A stretch of 64,000 nt of DNA, from positions 1,226,001-1,290,000 of the forward strand of contig NC_084895.1 of assembly GCF_958979055.1 (NCBI RefSeq), read 5' to 3'. Below the pieces are notes generated by a model that saw only the letters and a list, made by a program, of their open reading frames with translations, was not told where the DNA came from and searched no databases. Of this stretch, positions 38,637-51,100 are shown in pieces. Made by a program: the position numbers and the translations under genes. Source of the stretch: Alnus glutinosa (lineage: Eukaryota; Streptophyta; Magnoliopsida; Fagales; Betulaceae). Numbering within the stretch: the first letter of the stretch is position 1; each line of letters starts with the position of its first letter.

Positions 38637-40143
38637 CTAGCTAGGAACCAATTTAGCTACAAATTCTTCAATGTTTTTATCAGAACTTCCACCGTCGTCG
38701 ACAGCCTCTTTGGCCAGCTTTCTCCATTTGAAAGCATTTTTCTTAATCTCTTTCCCTCTCTCTCCCTCCATTATTTCCTGAACGCAATGTTCTAATGCAT
38801 CTCGCCTGACCAACCCTTTCTCATCAACCGGAGCTTTCAATCCTATCTTCCAAACATCCATAATATACTTTGCATTCGTGCTCTGATCTGACCATTGTGG
38901 GACTGCGACCATTGGTACACCGAAACTAAGGGCCTCCAAAGTAGAGTTCCACCCACAATGTGTAACAAAGCATCCCACCGCCTCGTGAGCTAAGACCTCC
39001 AACTGGGAACACCAACGAACCACCAATCCCTTCTCAGACGTCTCCTCCACAAAGCTTTTTGGGAGCTTTACCTCTTCTGATGCCCTGACAATCCACAAGA
39101 AGCATCTGTTACTCATTCTCAATCCCCAAGCTAGTTCTTGCATTTGCTCAACTTCAAGAGCGGCCGAACTCCCAAAAGAAACATAAACAACCGACCCTTT
39201 TGGACTATCATTTAGCCACTTCATGCAGGCATCCATGTTTGGTTTGAAGATACTGAAACCATAGCTTTTGTCATCTTCAATTCGCTTGTCTAGGAACATT
39301 GATGGTATAGTTGGTCCTATTGTTCCCAATGGCCATATCTTTTCCATCCAATCCACCACCTACAAAATCGTTCATCGACAATCAATTGTTACACCAACTC
39401 AAACAAGATCATTTAGTTTTTCAATATCCTCCCTACTTCCTAGCTTCAAAAATTTAAAATTATGACGAAATTTATAGTATAGTGTGCATGCTTACCTCTT
39501 GCTCCAACTCATAAAACGTGTTCACAAGAACACAGTCAGCTTTATCAACGTTGGAGAATTGACCCACAAGTATGTCAAGGAAAGCTGAGTAGGATCCGAA
39601 ATCAGAAACGAAGGACGGCATATCCTGAGGTTCGAGTGGCAGTGACCCAAGAAGTAAAATTTCTGTCTCTGAAAGAGGGACTTTAAGTACTCCTTTGTGG
39701 ACTTGGTAGTATATATTATCAACAGCACAAGATTGAGTGAAAAGCACAGCCCCGACTAACCCAAACTTTTTGGCTACGTCTAGAGCCCAAGGCAAGAAAG
39801 CATCATAAACAATGCAATCGACAGGACGGCTTGAGCTAGAAAGTTTCTCAAGGAGTTCAGCCAAAGTTTGCGACCCGACTCTCCGAAAGCGCTCTAAATA
39901 TGCGTGGATGCTCTCTGCTTTCGCTCTCCCGCCTTCATCATAGCCGTCGGAGATTGTCTCGAGCGCAATGGTAGTGGCTTCTTTATGTATGGTGTTGGAG
40001 ATGAAGTAGGTGGTAACCAGTGTAACTTTTACTCCTTTGTGCTCCAAACGCTTCGAGAATTCGAGCATGGGATTTATGTGGCCTTGGGTTGGATAGGTTA
40101 AGACCAAACAATGTGCTCTGTAGCCGATCCTTTCCTTTTCCAT
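38637..40143 (-). CDS. UDP-glycosyltransferase, UGT74 type (UGT4), 456 aa
   Basis: Cytosolic glucosyltransferase of the UGT74 group. Exon 1 40143-39496 (216 codons), intron 39495-39360 (136 bp, GT-AG, phase 0), exon 2 39359-38637. Catalytic His22 in YPTQGHINP and Asp114 in IVYD are present. The PSPG box (about 332-375) reads WCSQLEVLAHEAVGCF, with Ser334 in place of the near-invariant Pro of WxPQ; THCGWNST and the closing WSDQ are normal. UGT7 has the same Ser, so the change predates the block duplication. Converges on UGT3. Protein starting MEKERIGYRAHC fits the family start. Likely functional; substrate unknown. Confidence 0.9.
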
Positions 40144-42158
40144 TTCTGCTTCTCCGATTTGAGATATCTAGCTATCTGTCTCTTTGCGTGCTTTGTGTAT
40201 TATTAATGTTAAAAATGAACATGAATTGCACAAATTGTACATGAATTATGTGTTTGTTACGTCGTTGTCATAGTATTCACATTGAATTTCTTTAAATTAA
40301 AACTTTTTTTGACATCCACAAATACAATTGTGACACCCAGTACAAGAACAAAATTTCAACAATCACGTGGGCTGCAGAGGGATATTACAAAATGACAAAA
40401 ATCGAGTAGACTGTAGAAAGATATTTGAACAATTTGAGGACCAACTTAATTATTGAAAAGCATTTGTATTGAAAGAATAGATTAGAAGGTTTGCATTCCT
40501 AAGTCATGAAGCCATCACAAGAACAAACTGTCCAGTTTTGTTTTGTACTCGATGCTTCCTTTTTCTTGACTTGACCATGAAAAAAAAAAAAAAAAAAGTG
40601 TCGAGTCTGTCCAAGAGGAAGGTTCAATTTACTACCGATGTTAACGTGTGTACAAAGTGTACATAAAAAATTAAAGAATGTATAAATATCATTTGCCTTA
40701 ATAGTAATTGCACTATGAAAATTGTTTTACTCGCTAATATAACCAAGCAAATGAGTCAAAGGACCTAAAAGTCAGTGTATTTTATTATGTAAAATGTTTC
40801 ATTTTTATTTTGTACATATTTTTTCTCTTTTAAAAAAAATAGAAGTCTACCATTGAATTAGATCTAATGATAAATTTGCATATCTCTTCTACGGAGATTG
40901 ACAAGAGATCTGTGAAAATGGAACTAAACATTTCTCTTTAATTGTGTATATGTAATAAATGTTAGGACATCTTTTAAAAAAATTCAAATAATTTAAAATT
41001 AGGTAAACTGTTATATGCATCAATTTTGACCATGAAATGAATAATATCTATTTCATTCGCAAAGAAGAAAATCCTTGAACTGTTGAACATAATAGTTTTG
41101 AGTATTTTATAAAAATTGCTTATAAATCTACATAAATGCTATTTTGTATTCTCTTTTCCTTTTTTAATCATTCTCCATTTACGTATAATTGTCAATTCAC
41201 AACTGAATATATATATTTTTTGTTTCTTTTTAATTAGGATTGATAATGTCACGTCAATGAAGAAGGACAAGAGAAGAATACCAAGTAGCATATCTCATCG
41301 ATCTAATGGTGATTTTGACAAGTAAGAGGATGAAAGATGGATAGAGGAGAAAAATGATCATTTCTCATTTTATATTTTGAATTGATATTAAGCTTGTTAT
41401 TGCAATCATACCATAAACTTTAAAAAGTGTCAATTTAGTGTATCTATCTTTTAAAATTTTTTTTTATAATGTCAACCCTCCGTTAATATTTTTCATTAAA
41501 TCCTAGCGGAGGAATGTCAAAATTCCTAAAATACTCATCTTTTTCTTAGGAAAAAAGAGAAAAACAATATCAAAGATTTAAGCGTTTGTCAAGATTTTAC
41601 GGAACTTGCGAAAATACTCATACTTGAATTTTTGAAAAAAAAAATTATATATAATCTTCAGCTTCAACTCTTAAAGATTTAAGAAAACGATATTTGAAAT
41701 TCAAAGTTCCGTTATTAAAATCCAACGATGTATTACTTTTTGGAATGTTCTTATTTTAGTTTGAGTACATAGTTCTTAATTTCGACGTTATTCATGAATA
41801 GAACTAAATTAACACACACACATATGCGTGTGTGTGTGTGTGTAATAGAATTAAACTAACATACATGCATACATATATGGGTGTGTGTGTGTCTAAATAG
41901 AAATAATCATGGAAAAAAATTATATTTGAAGTGTTTACTTTTTGCTTTGATTATGAACACTTCCAACTTTTATCTTTATACATATATCTTTTGAAATTTT
42001 TTACAAACAAATTTTATATGAATCTTATAATATATCTCTAAGTAGCAAATAGTGTTTGATACAGCCAAAACAATATATCATATAATCGTATTTGTCTTAC
42101 TCATTAGAGAAAAGAAGATGCTTCACCAATAGTTCAATAAAAAGCTTTAGAGTGATTT

Positions 42159-42213
<55 letters not shown>

Positions 42214-42285
42214 AATTCTCAAATGACCAAACGAGAGTGTCTTATTATTATTATTTTTTTTTTAAAAAAAAATAATAATAACAAG
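40144..42285. other. UGT4 upstream region and right flank of block 1
   Basis: Aligns with 60657-62760. 40200-40290 holds the shared UGT upstream motif (TTGTACATGAATTATGTG). 41400-41640 is a foldback-type segment (AATCATACCATAAACTTTAAA...) that also occurs in the 22-24 kb duplication. CA/TG repeats lie at 41811-41895. No gene. Confidence 0.6.
42166..42211 (+). repeat. Poly-A run, 46 bases
   Basis: Uninterrupted A run after a T run at the right end of block 1; block 2 has only seven A residues at the matching site (about 62670). Confidence 0.9.
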
Positions 42286-43214
42286 TGTTGGTATAGTTTC
42301 CGGTATGGTGACGTGTCGCCTTGTAATTCATTGTCTCTCTTAACTGGCTTAGATCGTAACTTGCAAAATAACAAACGACTAGTCAGGGGTTCCGACTTCT
42401 CCCACTCTGATGCCTAAGTCAGTTCAAACCAATTTACTGAAGAATATCAATAATCTCAAAAGCTCAGAGAATCTATGTCAAATACCTGGTGTAGCCATCT
42501 TATTTATAGGCTTATGGTCGTGATATAAATCTACTGGGATTCTTGAAACCCAACTGGACTAAGAGTTTGAGTCCCAGTTGGTTTGGATCTCGTCCTTATC
42601 TTCAGGAGATTTGAATAAGGTAGCAGAATCCAAGTGGGATAGCACTCTACGTCTTTAATCCATGTTCTATTCCATCACAGCCTTATCCCATTAATTATGG
42701 GATAAAGATTAGCCTTTAGGCTTTCTGGATATGGGCCTTATCTCATTATGTAGTGTTCTAACTTCAGGGATGAACTCATGTCAGTGTCCTGTTAACATTT
42801 AATCACTTATTAATCGAATTTAAAGTCGAGTTTAAGAAGATATTTCCGCGACGTTTGTAGCGTGCTTCAATCAATCCTCCGAGGCTAAATATCTGAGACA
42901 TGTTCGCTCCGGTCACATTAGGAGATCTCGGGATATATCTCCCCGAGGCATATATATCCGAGATGTGTTCGCTCCGATTTCATTAGGAGATCTCGGGATA
43001 TATTACCCCGAGGCGTTGATATCCGAAATATGTTTGCTCCGATCATACTAAGAAATCTTGGGATATTTTGCACAGTTAATGAATTCGGTATGTCCGAGGT
43101 GTCACCATATCGAGACAATCTTTATACGGGGTCACGATAAATGTCCGAGATGAAACACTGAGGTGACTCACGGTTAGGATCCACGTGTCATCGGGGTTGA
43201 TTTTATCCCTAACA
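42286..43214 (-). repeat. 3' LTR of the TAT-type element
   Basis: 929 bp ending in the inverted pair TGTT/AACA. Internal near-repeats of AGGAGATCTCGGGATAT...GAGG...TATCCGA occur about three times between 42895 and 43090, giving a small tandem array within the LTR. The partner LTR is not in the window. Confidence 0.7.
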
Positions 43215-43661
43215 GTTACCCCTCTAATTCTCTAATTTCAAAAATAAATTAAAATTAAGGGAATTATCTGTCGCCTGCGAAACCGTACCCTGCTATTACT
43301 TTTGTCATAAATGCCGCACCTTTTGAAAGTTTGAACGTTTGAACTTTACCGCTTTTTCCTCAAAATGACGGAAGCCTTGACACAGCCACTTCTTTACAAT
43401 CATGATGCGATATTCTCGAGGTTGCATTTTTTTGTGATCCATTTAATTCTTGGTTTGAAACGTGCGCCGTTTCAGTTTTTGGAGATACTGAAAAGATGCG
43501 CCTCTTGATATTTTGGACGTGTGGAGGAATATTTAATGTCATGACCGCTTTTACTATTCATCCTTCTACATACTTTCATACTCTTTCATTATCCACCATT
43601 GTCGTCATCTTCTTGAGCTTTTCTTTCCTTGAAACTTCTATTTCTCCTTTCTCTCTCTGAA

Positions 43662-46480
43662 ATGGCTCCCAAGAAAGCTTCCTCGAACATTCCCCCTACC
43701 TCTCGGGCCCGAACAAAAAGATCTGACGGCCACGTAGACCTTTCTCCCCTGGAAAGCAGGGTAGAAACTGCCGTCTTTGAAAGGCATGAGGGTGTATTGC
43801 GGTTGAACTATGACATTCCTCCTACTGTGAAGATGTTCTATCAGACACCTGGAACTCGAGTCATTGATGGCGGCGAGGTTACTTTATTTGAAAGGATGTT
43901 CTTGGCCGGACTCCGGCTACCTTTCCCGGAGATCGCCCGGGATTTCGTCCTCTTTCTCATGGTTGCTCCTAGTCAGATACTTATTTGCTTCGTATATCCT
44001 CTGGAGACTAGTGTTGAAGGAGATGAATGTTCTTCAATTCTTGAACATTTATAGGCCGAGGTAGACTTCAGAGGGAATGATTGAGTTGTCTGTCCGCCAC
44101 CGCCCTATATTCATCAAGCTGAAGAGTGGGTTGACGAACAACAAGTTCTGGGAGCAACAGTTCTTTCGAGTATCTGGGGAATGGGAATGCTCCGAAGGTA
44201 CTATTTTGTCTAAGAACTGCAGGATGTCTAGGACCAGGCAATTGTTGCGGCCTGACCGAAGTGAACCTCTTTCTATTAGCATATCCGATCGGGGAGATGT
44301 CATGAAGATAAGCGACTGGTCTGCAGTTAGAGTTAAAGCTGAGAAGTTTGAAGAAGTTGATTCTGATAACCTTGTGACCGAGGAGAATTTGAGGCAGTTT
44401 TTCAGATACAATATTCCGGAAAAAAAAAAAAAAAAAAAGACCATCACCAAAAGCAGAGCTGCCAAGAAAAGAAGTGATGCACCTCCATCTCTTAGGCCTG
44501 TTGCCAAGAAGAGACCCCTTGGTAGAGCTGAAGAAACTTCTAAGGATGTTCCTTTGAGGAAGAAACGGGTCATTCCTTTAGCTGCCTTAGGCGCAAAGAG
44601 AACTACTCCGAGGGTGTCCATGGCTGGAACCAACACCGAAGAGGGATCAGCGAGCTTTCGGGGTTTTGTTCCGGAAGTCTCTCCGGCTTGAGAGGCTGAC
44701 TCTTTGCCCCCTTTTGGCTTAAGAGACGAATCTTACTCTGAGGCGTCATACCAAGGCTCAGATACTCCTCTTGGGGAAACCAATGCCGGTGATTCCACAA
44801 CAACAAGTCTAGTGCAAGCCACGCGTCGGGTGAAGCACCTGGCAAGGAAAAAGAAGTTCAGTGGCCGAGATCACCTGGCCGAAATAATTTCAAACGCAGA
44901 GCGCATGTGGGGTAGGCCAGTCATGAGGTATTCTGATGCCGGAGAGATCCGACAAGAAACTGCCTCTTCGGGTGAAGAGTCTGCTGATGAGAGGGATGAG
45001 GGCGTTAGCACCCCCCGAGACGAAGTTTTCACCGAAGACATGGTGGGAGAGCATACTCCTCGGACTCCTTCGACAGACCATCTCGGGACTTCCCCACCCC
45101 CAAGTTACAACTGCGAAATGGAGCATGTTCCCCCTTCACATTTATGTGCGGCTCCTGATCTGACCGAAGCTCAGATGGGAACACCCGACGGGGTAAGTAC
45201 CGAAGTGCCAGAGATTTCTCAGCAAGCGGGGGTTCAGAATACGTTGGATGTTGATCTTGAAGCAGGAGGCGCAAATCCAACCGAGGTAAACCAACGTCTC
45301 AGAGTGCCTGGAGGATCAAAAGTTAATACCGAGGGCACCACTCTTGAGGCAGATCTGCGTCCCGAAGCTTCTGATAGAAACAGATCTAACACTGAGGCTA
45401 GCACTTCTGGATCAAGGCCTAACGAATCTGATGCAGCCCCGACTATGAAAGCTGTTCCTTTTGTAGATCCTAACTCTTCTTCTAGATTTATAGCGGCCTT
45501 CGAAGTCTTGGGTAGAGGCCTTCTTGGTCATCTGATGGAGGCCTTCGAAGGATTCCAGGGAAATGCAAGGACTTCCTCCCCTAAGAGAATTGCCCAGGGC
45601 ATTCTTATTTCCCATTACCAGGTGAGTTTCTGAAAAGAAATCTCAGCTTGAACCAAATTTAAGCACTTTCTCCTTTCTTTTTTTCTTTTTTTAACTTGCT
45701 TACCTTCTTCTATATAGCTTCTAGTGAAGATAACAGCCCTCTGGCAAAGATATGAAAATCGTCAAGAAGTTCAGCCTGCTGTTCCCATAATGCAAGCTCA
45801 ACTCTCAGTCCTAGAGAAGGAAGTAACAACTTTGAAGGCTCTCCTTCAATCCCGGGACGAAGAGCTTGCTTCCTGGGACTTAATCATATCCGAGGAGCTC
45901 TCTACCAGAGCTCGTTTAGAAAAAGAAGTGTTTGAGGCGAATGAGTGGTATACTCGCTCTGTCATGAGTCTTTCCACTGAACTTGATCGTTTGGATCAAC
46001 TGGCTTCTCGCCTGCAAGCCGTGCAAAATAAATGCTTCGAAGCGTGCAAGAACACTGAAAATGCCGAAGCTGAAAAGGAGAAGCTGATGGCCGAGGTTGA
46101 AAGGCTTGAGGCCGAGAGAGACAAAGCTCTCAAGGCACAGGACCGCTCGGAGAGTCTTCTAATCAAACTTAGAGCTAGATATGACGTAGGCCAAGCGAAA
46201 CTGAAGCGCTATCTGAAGCAGTTAAGCTATGTGTCATTCCTTCGAGACCAGAGCTGGGGTCGGGGATTCAACTGGGGGTTCGAAAATTTTCAAACTTTGT
46301 TGATGAACTCTCAGGATAAGTTCGACCTCGAAACTGTAGGGCCTCTTGTAGTATGAATTCCGGAAGAAGCAGTCCAGGAAATGGAAGAGTTCGGTAAGGA
46401 GTTTATGCCTGATGTTCCAAGTTGGGGTGCTGACACACCGGATCCCCGAGAGGACCCTCTTGAAGAAGCTGCCGACTAAG
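43662..46480 (+). other. Antisense additional ORF of the TAT-type element (degenerate)
   Basis: Runs opposite to the element's pol. It opens with MAPKKASSNIP and includes ERMFLAGLRLPFPEIARDFV and the following VAPSQI, resembling the 'putative gypsy type transposon' domain (Pfam Transposase_28) found in plant extra ORFs. A Ser/Glu-rich low-complexity middle and a coiled-coil C-terminal third (45724-46356, LEKEVTTLKALLQSRDEEL, EAEKEKLMAEVERLEAERD) follow. A GT-AG intron-like gap at about 45622-45718 fits splicing reported for such ORFs. The copy is degenerate, with a few breaks. Its role in the element is not established. Confidence 0.75.
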
Positions 46481-46639
46481 GACTATTCCTCGGGCCTGAA
46501 TCTTTCTTTCTTTCTTTCGAAATCTTTGTAACCTATAAAAGATTTTTATAAATCGTTTATTGAATTTTCAATTTCTTTACCTCTTTTCTTCCTTACGAAG
46601 ACTACATTTACATGATCCACGTCCTTAGCATCTGGGAAC

Positions 46640-47540
46640 CTTCACTCTCACCTTGGTAACCTTTCCATATCCCTTTCGGGTCGTCCGAGGAAAGGACTCG
46701 GGCCAATTCTTAACCTTATCCCTTCGGAAACCCCCAACTGAGGGGTTTCTTTCTATTGAATCATTTCCATGACCCCTTCGGGCTATCCGAAGAAAGTATT
46801 CGGGCGGATTCTTATCGGGATATCCTTACTTAACTCCTTTGGAAACCCCCAATCGAGGGGTTTCATCCCTTTGTATCATTTCCATAACCCTTTCGGGTTG
46901 TTCGAGGAAATGATTCAGGCGGATTCTTTTCTGGATATCCTTAGCCTTATCCCTTCGAAAACCCCCAAACGTGAGGTTTCTTCTCTTTGTATCATTTCCA
47001 TGACCCTTTCAGGTTGTCCAAGGAAAGGAATCGAGCGGATTCTAGTCCTCATCCCTCCGAAAACCCCCAACCGAGGGGTTTCTTCCCTTTGTATCCTTTC
47101 CATGACCCTTTCGGGTTGTCCGAGGAAAGGAATCGGGCGGATTCTTCCCTAAGCATCCCCGCCATAACTCTCTCGAGTTGTTCGAGGAGGGGAGTCGGGT
47201 GGACGTTGATGTAGCTTGATCATTTTTGGAGAATTCGGATGAAGTGCTTTTAATCTGTTCCGGACTGCGGCTTTCTTCGTAGTAGAGTTCAATCAATTCC
47301 TGAGGACTGCCAGTTCTTCCTTTCTTTCGCGCTAGGCTAACTGAGGAATTTTCCTGCCTTGATATCCCTCCCATAACCCTTTCGGGTCGTCCGAGGAAAG
47401 GACTCGGGGAAATTCTTAACCTCAACCAAGGGATTTCTTTTATTTGGATCCTTTCCATGACCCTTTCTGGCTGTTCGAGGAAAGGATTTATACGGATTTT
47501 CTGTGTATCCCCACCATAACTCTTTTGAGTCGTTCGAGGG
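46640..47540. repeat. Tandem repeat array, unit about 115 bp
   Basis: About five clear units (from about 46660 to 47150; spacing 104-117 bp), each with CATTTCCATGACCCTTTCGG, then TCCGAGGAAAGG, CGGGCGGATTCTT and AACCCCCAA...GAGGGGTTTC. Decayed units follow to about 47540. It lies between pol and the antisense ORF of the TAT-type element, where such elements often carry satellite-like arrays. Confidence 0.85.
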
Positions 47541-47639
47541 GGAATCGTTCTATTTCTTATATATCCATAATTTTTTGAAATGAATTGGAAAGAGATCTTC
47601 TTTATTGATGATAAATCTTGTAGAGGAAAAACAAAAAAT

Positions 47640-48600
47640 TACATATAATACTTCTTCAAGTGCTCGGCGTTCCATGATCTTGGGAGCATCTTTCATGTCT
47701 CGGTCATTAGACGATAAGCTCCTTTTTGGTGGCATCCTACTACCTTATAAGGACCTTCCCATTTTGGTGTTATTTTGCCTTCTGTTGGATCTTTTGTCAT
47801 TAAGCCGACTTTCCTGAGTACCCAGTCTCCGAGCTGAAACTTTTTAGGGACCACCAATTTGTTGAAGTACCGAGCTGTTCGATTCTAATATGCTGCCCAT
47901 GTAACTTGAGCGTCATCTCTTTTTTCCTGCAAAAGATCCAGATGTAACTTGGCTTTTTTCGTCATTGAACCCAGGATTGTAGTAAGCAACACGAAAACTC
48001 GGGGATCCCACTTCGGCTTGTATCACAGCTTCGGTCCCATAGGTGAGTGAGAATAGTGTCTCGCCCATTGGAGTTCTCCTTGTAGTTCGGTATGACCAGA
48101 GCACCTCTGGAATATATTCAACCCATGCTCCTTTCTTCTTTTCGAGCTTTTTTTTCAATGTCCTTACCAGGGTCTTGTTTGTTGCCTCGACCTGCCCGTT
48201 TGCCTTTGGATATAGTACTGAGGCATAGTAGTTTCGGATTCGAAGTTCTGAACACCACCTTCGGAATGGTTCACAGTCATACTGCTTCCCATTGTCTATT
48301 ACAAACGCATGAGGGATTCCGAACCGACATACCACCGACTTCCAGAGGAAGCTTGTGATTCTCGTTGTAGTTATAGCTGCTAATGCTTATGCTTCGAACC
48401 ATTTAGTGAAATAGTCTACAACTACAACTAAGAACTTCCAACCCCCCTTCCCTACAGGTATTGGGCCGACAATGTCCACCCTCCATTTCGCGAATGGCCA
48501 TGGAGAAGTGAGGGGAGTGAGCTTCTCGGGTGCTATCTTCATAATTCTCGAGAATCTCTGGCATTTGTCACAATGCTTTACAAGAAGAGCTGAATAGTAC
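47640..48600 (-). mobile_element. Integrase end of the TAT-type element
   Basis: Minus-strand coding remnant: a zinc-finger and core lead-in near 48560-48360 (WRVDIVGPIP, FTKWFEA), core residues near 48330-48050 (FGIPHAFVIDNGKQYDCE, ANGQVEATNKTLVRTLKKKL, WSYRTTRRTPMGETLFSLTY), and a C-terminal GPY-type motif near 47750 (KITPKWEGPYKVV, GAYRL). The element is cut off at about 48600. Broken fossil. Confidence 0.85.
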
Positions 48601-49656
48601 TTTTAAAAATAACAAGAAACACTCATGAAAATTTGCAACCGTTTTTAAAATATAGTTTTTTTTTTTTTTTAAGTAATTCTAAATGTTATATTTATGTCGC
48701 TCTTGTGTTTATATGTAAGAACTAATAATAATTTAAAGAGACATAAAGAAAATAGGAAACATAGATTTTAGGTAGTTCAGCCTATGACCTACATTCACAT
48801 GTTAAAGTCTTTTGTTGACTATATATTTCCTTAATTTATTTAATTGTATACAAGACCCTATTTATAGAGAAAAAGCTTGAATGTTACAAGTCTCTTATTC
48901 TACACTAACAACAATAAATCTAATTTATCATTTTGTAACTCTTGTCTTTTGAATACTTGTTACTCTTCTGTCTTTAATTCTTGTAGCTCTTGTCTCAATA
49001 TCATCTAATTAAATAATTATGTGGCTTTTAAAATCACCGTTAGAATTGTGATTGAATTTTAATTAAATAATGATTTTAAAAGCCACATTATTACTAGAGG
49101 AACATAATGTTATAACAATTGTTATTTTGTAGACTTATATTAAAGGTTTTTGAGAATGAGTTATATTAAAAGTTGACATGTTTTGACTAAGTGATACATC
49201 TTTCCCTTTAATAAAAGTTAGGTCTTAAGTTTAACCCACAATGGCACAGAATAGACATCTCCTAAGGGAGCCATTCTCCCAAAGACCAAAATAAAAGTGG
49301 CCAAAACGAACATGTTTCTCCATTTTCAACCAAAACCAGGACCTATGTTACAATTTTTTTGGCAGTCACGACAATATGCACGTTTAAAAATTAGTCTGTT
49401 TTGAAGACTTGTGGCATGCTGAAGAAAAAATGCATGACTAGCATAGAGTTTTATGACCATTTACCAAAAACTGGCTTGTAACCCATGCTAATTACGCCAT
49501 TGTTTTCATTTGAACCTGCACTTTTCAAAGGTTTTTTGAAATCTACATTAATTTATAAGAGTGAAGAAAACACGAACTAACAAAGGAATTATACACAGAA
49601 TATTGTGGTTAGTACATATACTGATCACATACCACTTTGCCTCAATTAACTTTGCA
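48601..49656. other. Repeat-like DNA between the gypsy element and the FRS fragment
   Basis: No gene. 48740-49000 looks like part of a minus-strand LTR: GGTAGTTCAGCCTATGACCT at the left and a TATA-like CTATTTATAGAG near 48870. 49016-49095 is a foldback (GTGGCTTTTAAAATCACCG against ATGATTTTAAAAGCCACAT). The rest is unassigned. Confidence 0.45.
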
Positions 49657-49657
49657 T

Positions 49658-51100
49658 TCAAATTGGCCTTACACTCCGTTCTACTTGTTTGAACAGGCTT
49701 ACTTGAGCTAGGTTTTCTATTGCCTTGGCGAGCACATGATAGGGTGATGTAATGTGTATACCCGCTTGCATCTTTTTTTTATTCTTTTGTACTACTCGAA
49801 AACCTTGTTGCTTCACATATGTCCTATAATGAGAAGCAAGTTCATCTAAAGAGTTAAATTTCATTCCTTCCTTAGGTTCCTCCAACTTTTCAACTCCATC
49901 TATGAGCTTCAAATCAAACTTGCAATTGTCATCATTATCTTCCGACTCTACATCACATACAGTTTCATTTCCAGCTATATATATATTAAAAAAAAAAAAA
50001 AAAAAGAAATAAAAAAAGTTCAGGGGTAACAACTATGAATAATAACATTCACTAAATATTTGAAGCAAAATTAAAGGAATAATGAAATGACTAACATACC
50101 ATTTTGAGGGTCAATTTCGAGGGGCAAACCATCATCATTTGGAAGTTGTGTCAACGGATCATCATATTCGCATTCATTCCCCAAGATCGATGGTGACAAG
50201 TCCATGTATGAGTTATTGCACGAAAACATCTAATTAGTTAATATGTTAGTTGGGTTTTAAGATCTTACTGCTCTCATGATGCATTTGATTGATAAAATTC
50301 AATTTAGAATGCAGCAATAACAGATGCGGATCACTATGGTAGACTTGGACTACAGAGAGAATGTTCTTTTGAGTAGGTCACAACTCAAGGACAACTTCAA
50401 TAGTTTTAGGTTAAACTCACGTTTTATTTAGTTATTGGCTATGCAAATTGATATTCCTTTCTCTCCCTCTCATTGATTTTGATTATCCAGGTTACAATTG
50501 CATACAAAAGCAAGGTTGAACAATTGAGGAATCAGGGATTAAATGAAGAAGAACTCGACGAGAAACTGGAACTTCTAAAAGTCAATAATTGTCAAAACAT
50601 TTTAAGTTCTCTCTTTTTTCAGAAAAAAGCCATCTAGAGGGAAAGCAATTCTCACCAATCTGAAAAATTGATAGGAATCATACGCAAATTTGTCAACTGA
50701 GGAAGAGAGAAGGATGTACGATTGGAGCTTGGCTAGGAGCCAAAAAGTAGAAACATGTTTTTTGAGGTTTACAAACCCAGCTGCCTAACTACTAGTGCAG
50801 CCCCTTCAGCCATTCAAATCCAGACTGAAAGGAATACCCCAATTTTTACAAATTTTTACCAAAAAAAAAAAAAAAACCTAAGCAAACTATAAGGGGTTTG
50901 AGGGATTAGAGATTCAGACCCACAAGATTTAGAACAATGGAACTAAGATTCTAGATGATAAAAAAAAATAAAAATAAATAAAAATAAATAAAAATAAATA
51001 AAAAAAGAAGAAAGAAAGAGGAGGAAAACCTTACCTCTTTTGGCTCTTCGGAGTGGTACGGTGAATGGAGATGGAGGGGTTCCATGTGGCTAGATATGGA
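49658..51100 (-). pseudogene. FAR1/FRS-like gene fragment, N-terminal part only
   Basis: Coding exons 50229-50100 and 49974-49658 join in frame (GT-AG) to give 148 codons. The N-terminus is MFSCNNSYMDLSPSILG; a FAR1-type start of the DNA-binding domain follows (EPKEGMKFNSLDELASHY, KQQGFRVVQKNKK), and then a tail without similarity ends at 49658. A GAG/GTAAGG donor near 51034 and an acceptor TTAG directly before the ATG (50230) suggest a noncoding first exon at about 51035-51110. FRS proteins normally run to several hundred residues with MULE-like core and SWIM domains; none is present. Best read as a truncated gene or pseudogene; a short expressed protein cannot be excluded. Confidence 0.6.

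Larger units (their letters stand above)
26540..42285. repeat. Segmental duplication, block 1 (UGT2-UGT3-UGT4)
   Basis: This block and 51380-62760 align colinearly: the left flank, a minus-strand UGT, spacer, a plus-strand UGT, a minus-strand UGT, and the right flank down to CTAATTCTCAAATGACCAAACG near 42212 (matching 62686). Block 1 is longer because it holds four insertions missing from block 2: 31117-32138, a LINE piece near 32195-32936, a dispersed repeat near 33955-34900, and 35668-36661. The minus genes pair UGT2/UGT5 and UGT4/UGT7; the plus genes pair UGT3/UGT6. Confidence 0.88.
42286..48600 (-). mobile_element. Truncated TAT-type Ty3/gypsy element with antisense extra ORF
   Basis: Minus-strand element lacking its 5' half. 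In element order: integrase end (48600-47640), a tandem repeat array (47540-46640), an extra ORF running in the opposite direction (43662-46480, plus strand), a polypurine tract (AGAGGGG, inverse of CCCCTCT at about 43219-43225), and the 3' LTR (42286-43214, TGTT...AACA). This order, with an antisense ORF between pol and the 3' LTR, is known in TAT-lineage elements such as Retand. It is broken and has lost gag, protease and reverse transcriptase at the 48600 edge, so it cannot be dated from an LTR pair. It sits at the right edge of UGT block 1. Confidence 0.85.

Noticed and set aside
46640-47540. CRISPR-like array
   Set aside because: Plant nuclear DNA; units are contiguous tandem copies of about 115 bp without unique spacers.
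48601-48615. AACAAG at 48609 as the second target duplication of the TAT-type element (ACAAG at 42281-42285)
   Set aside because: The 48600 edge lies in integrase coding sequence and not at an LTR, so a target duplication is not expected; the match is short and AT-rich.
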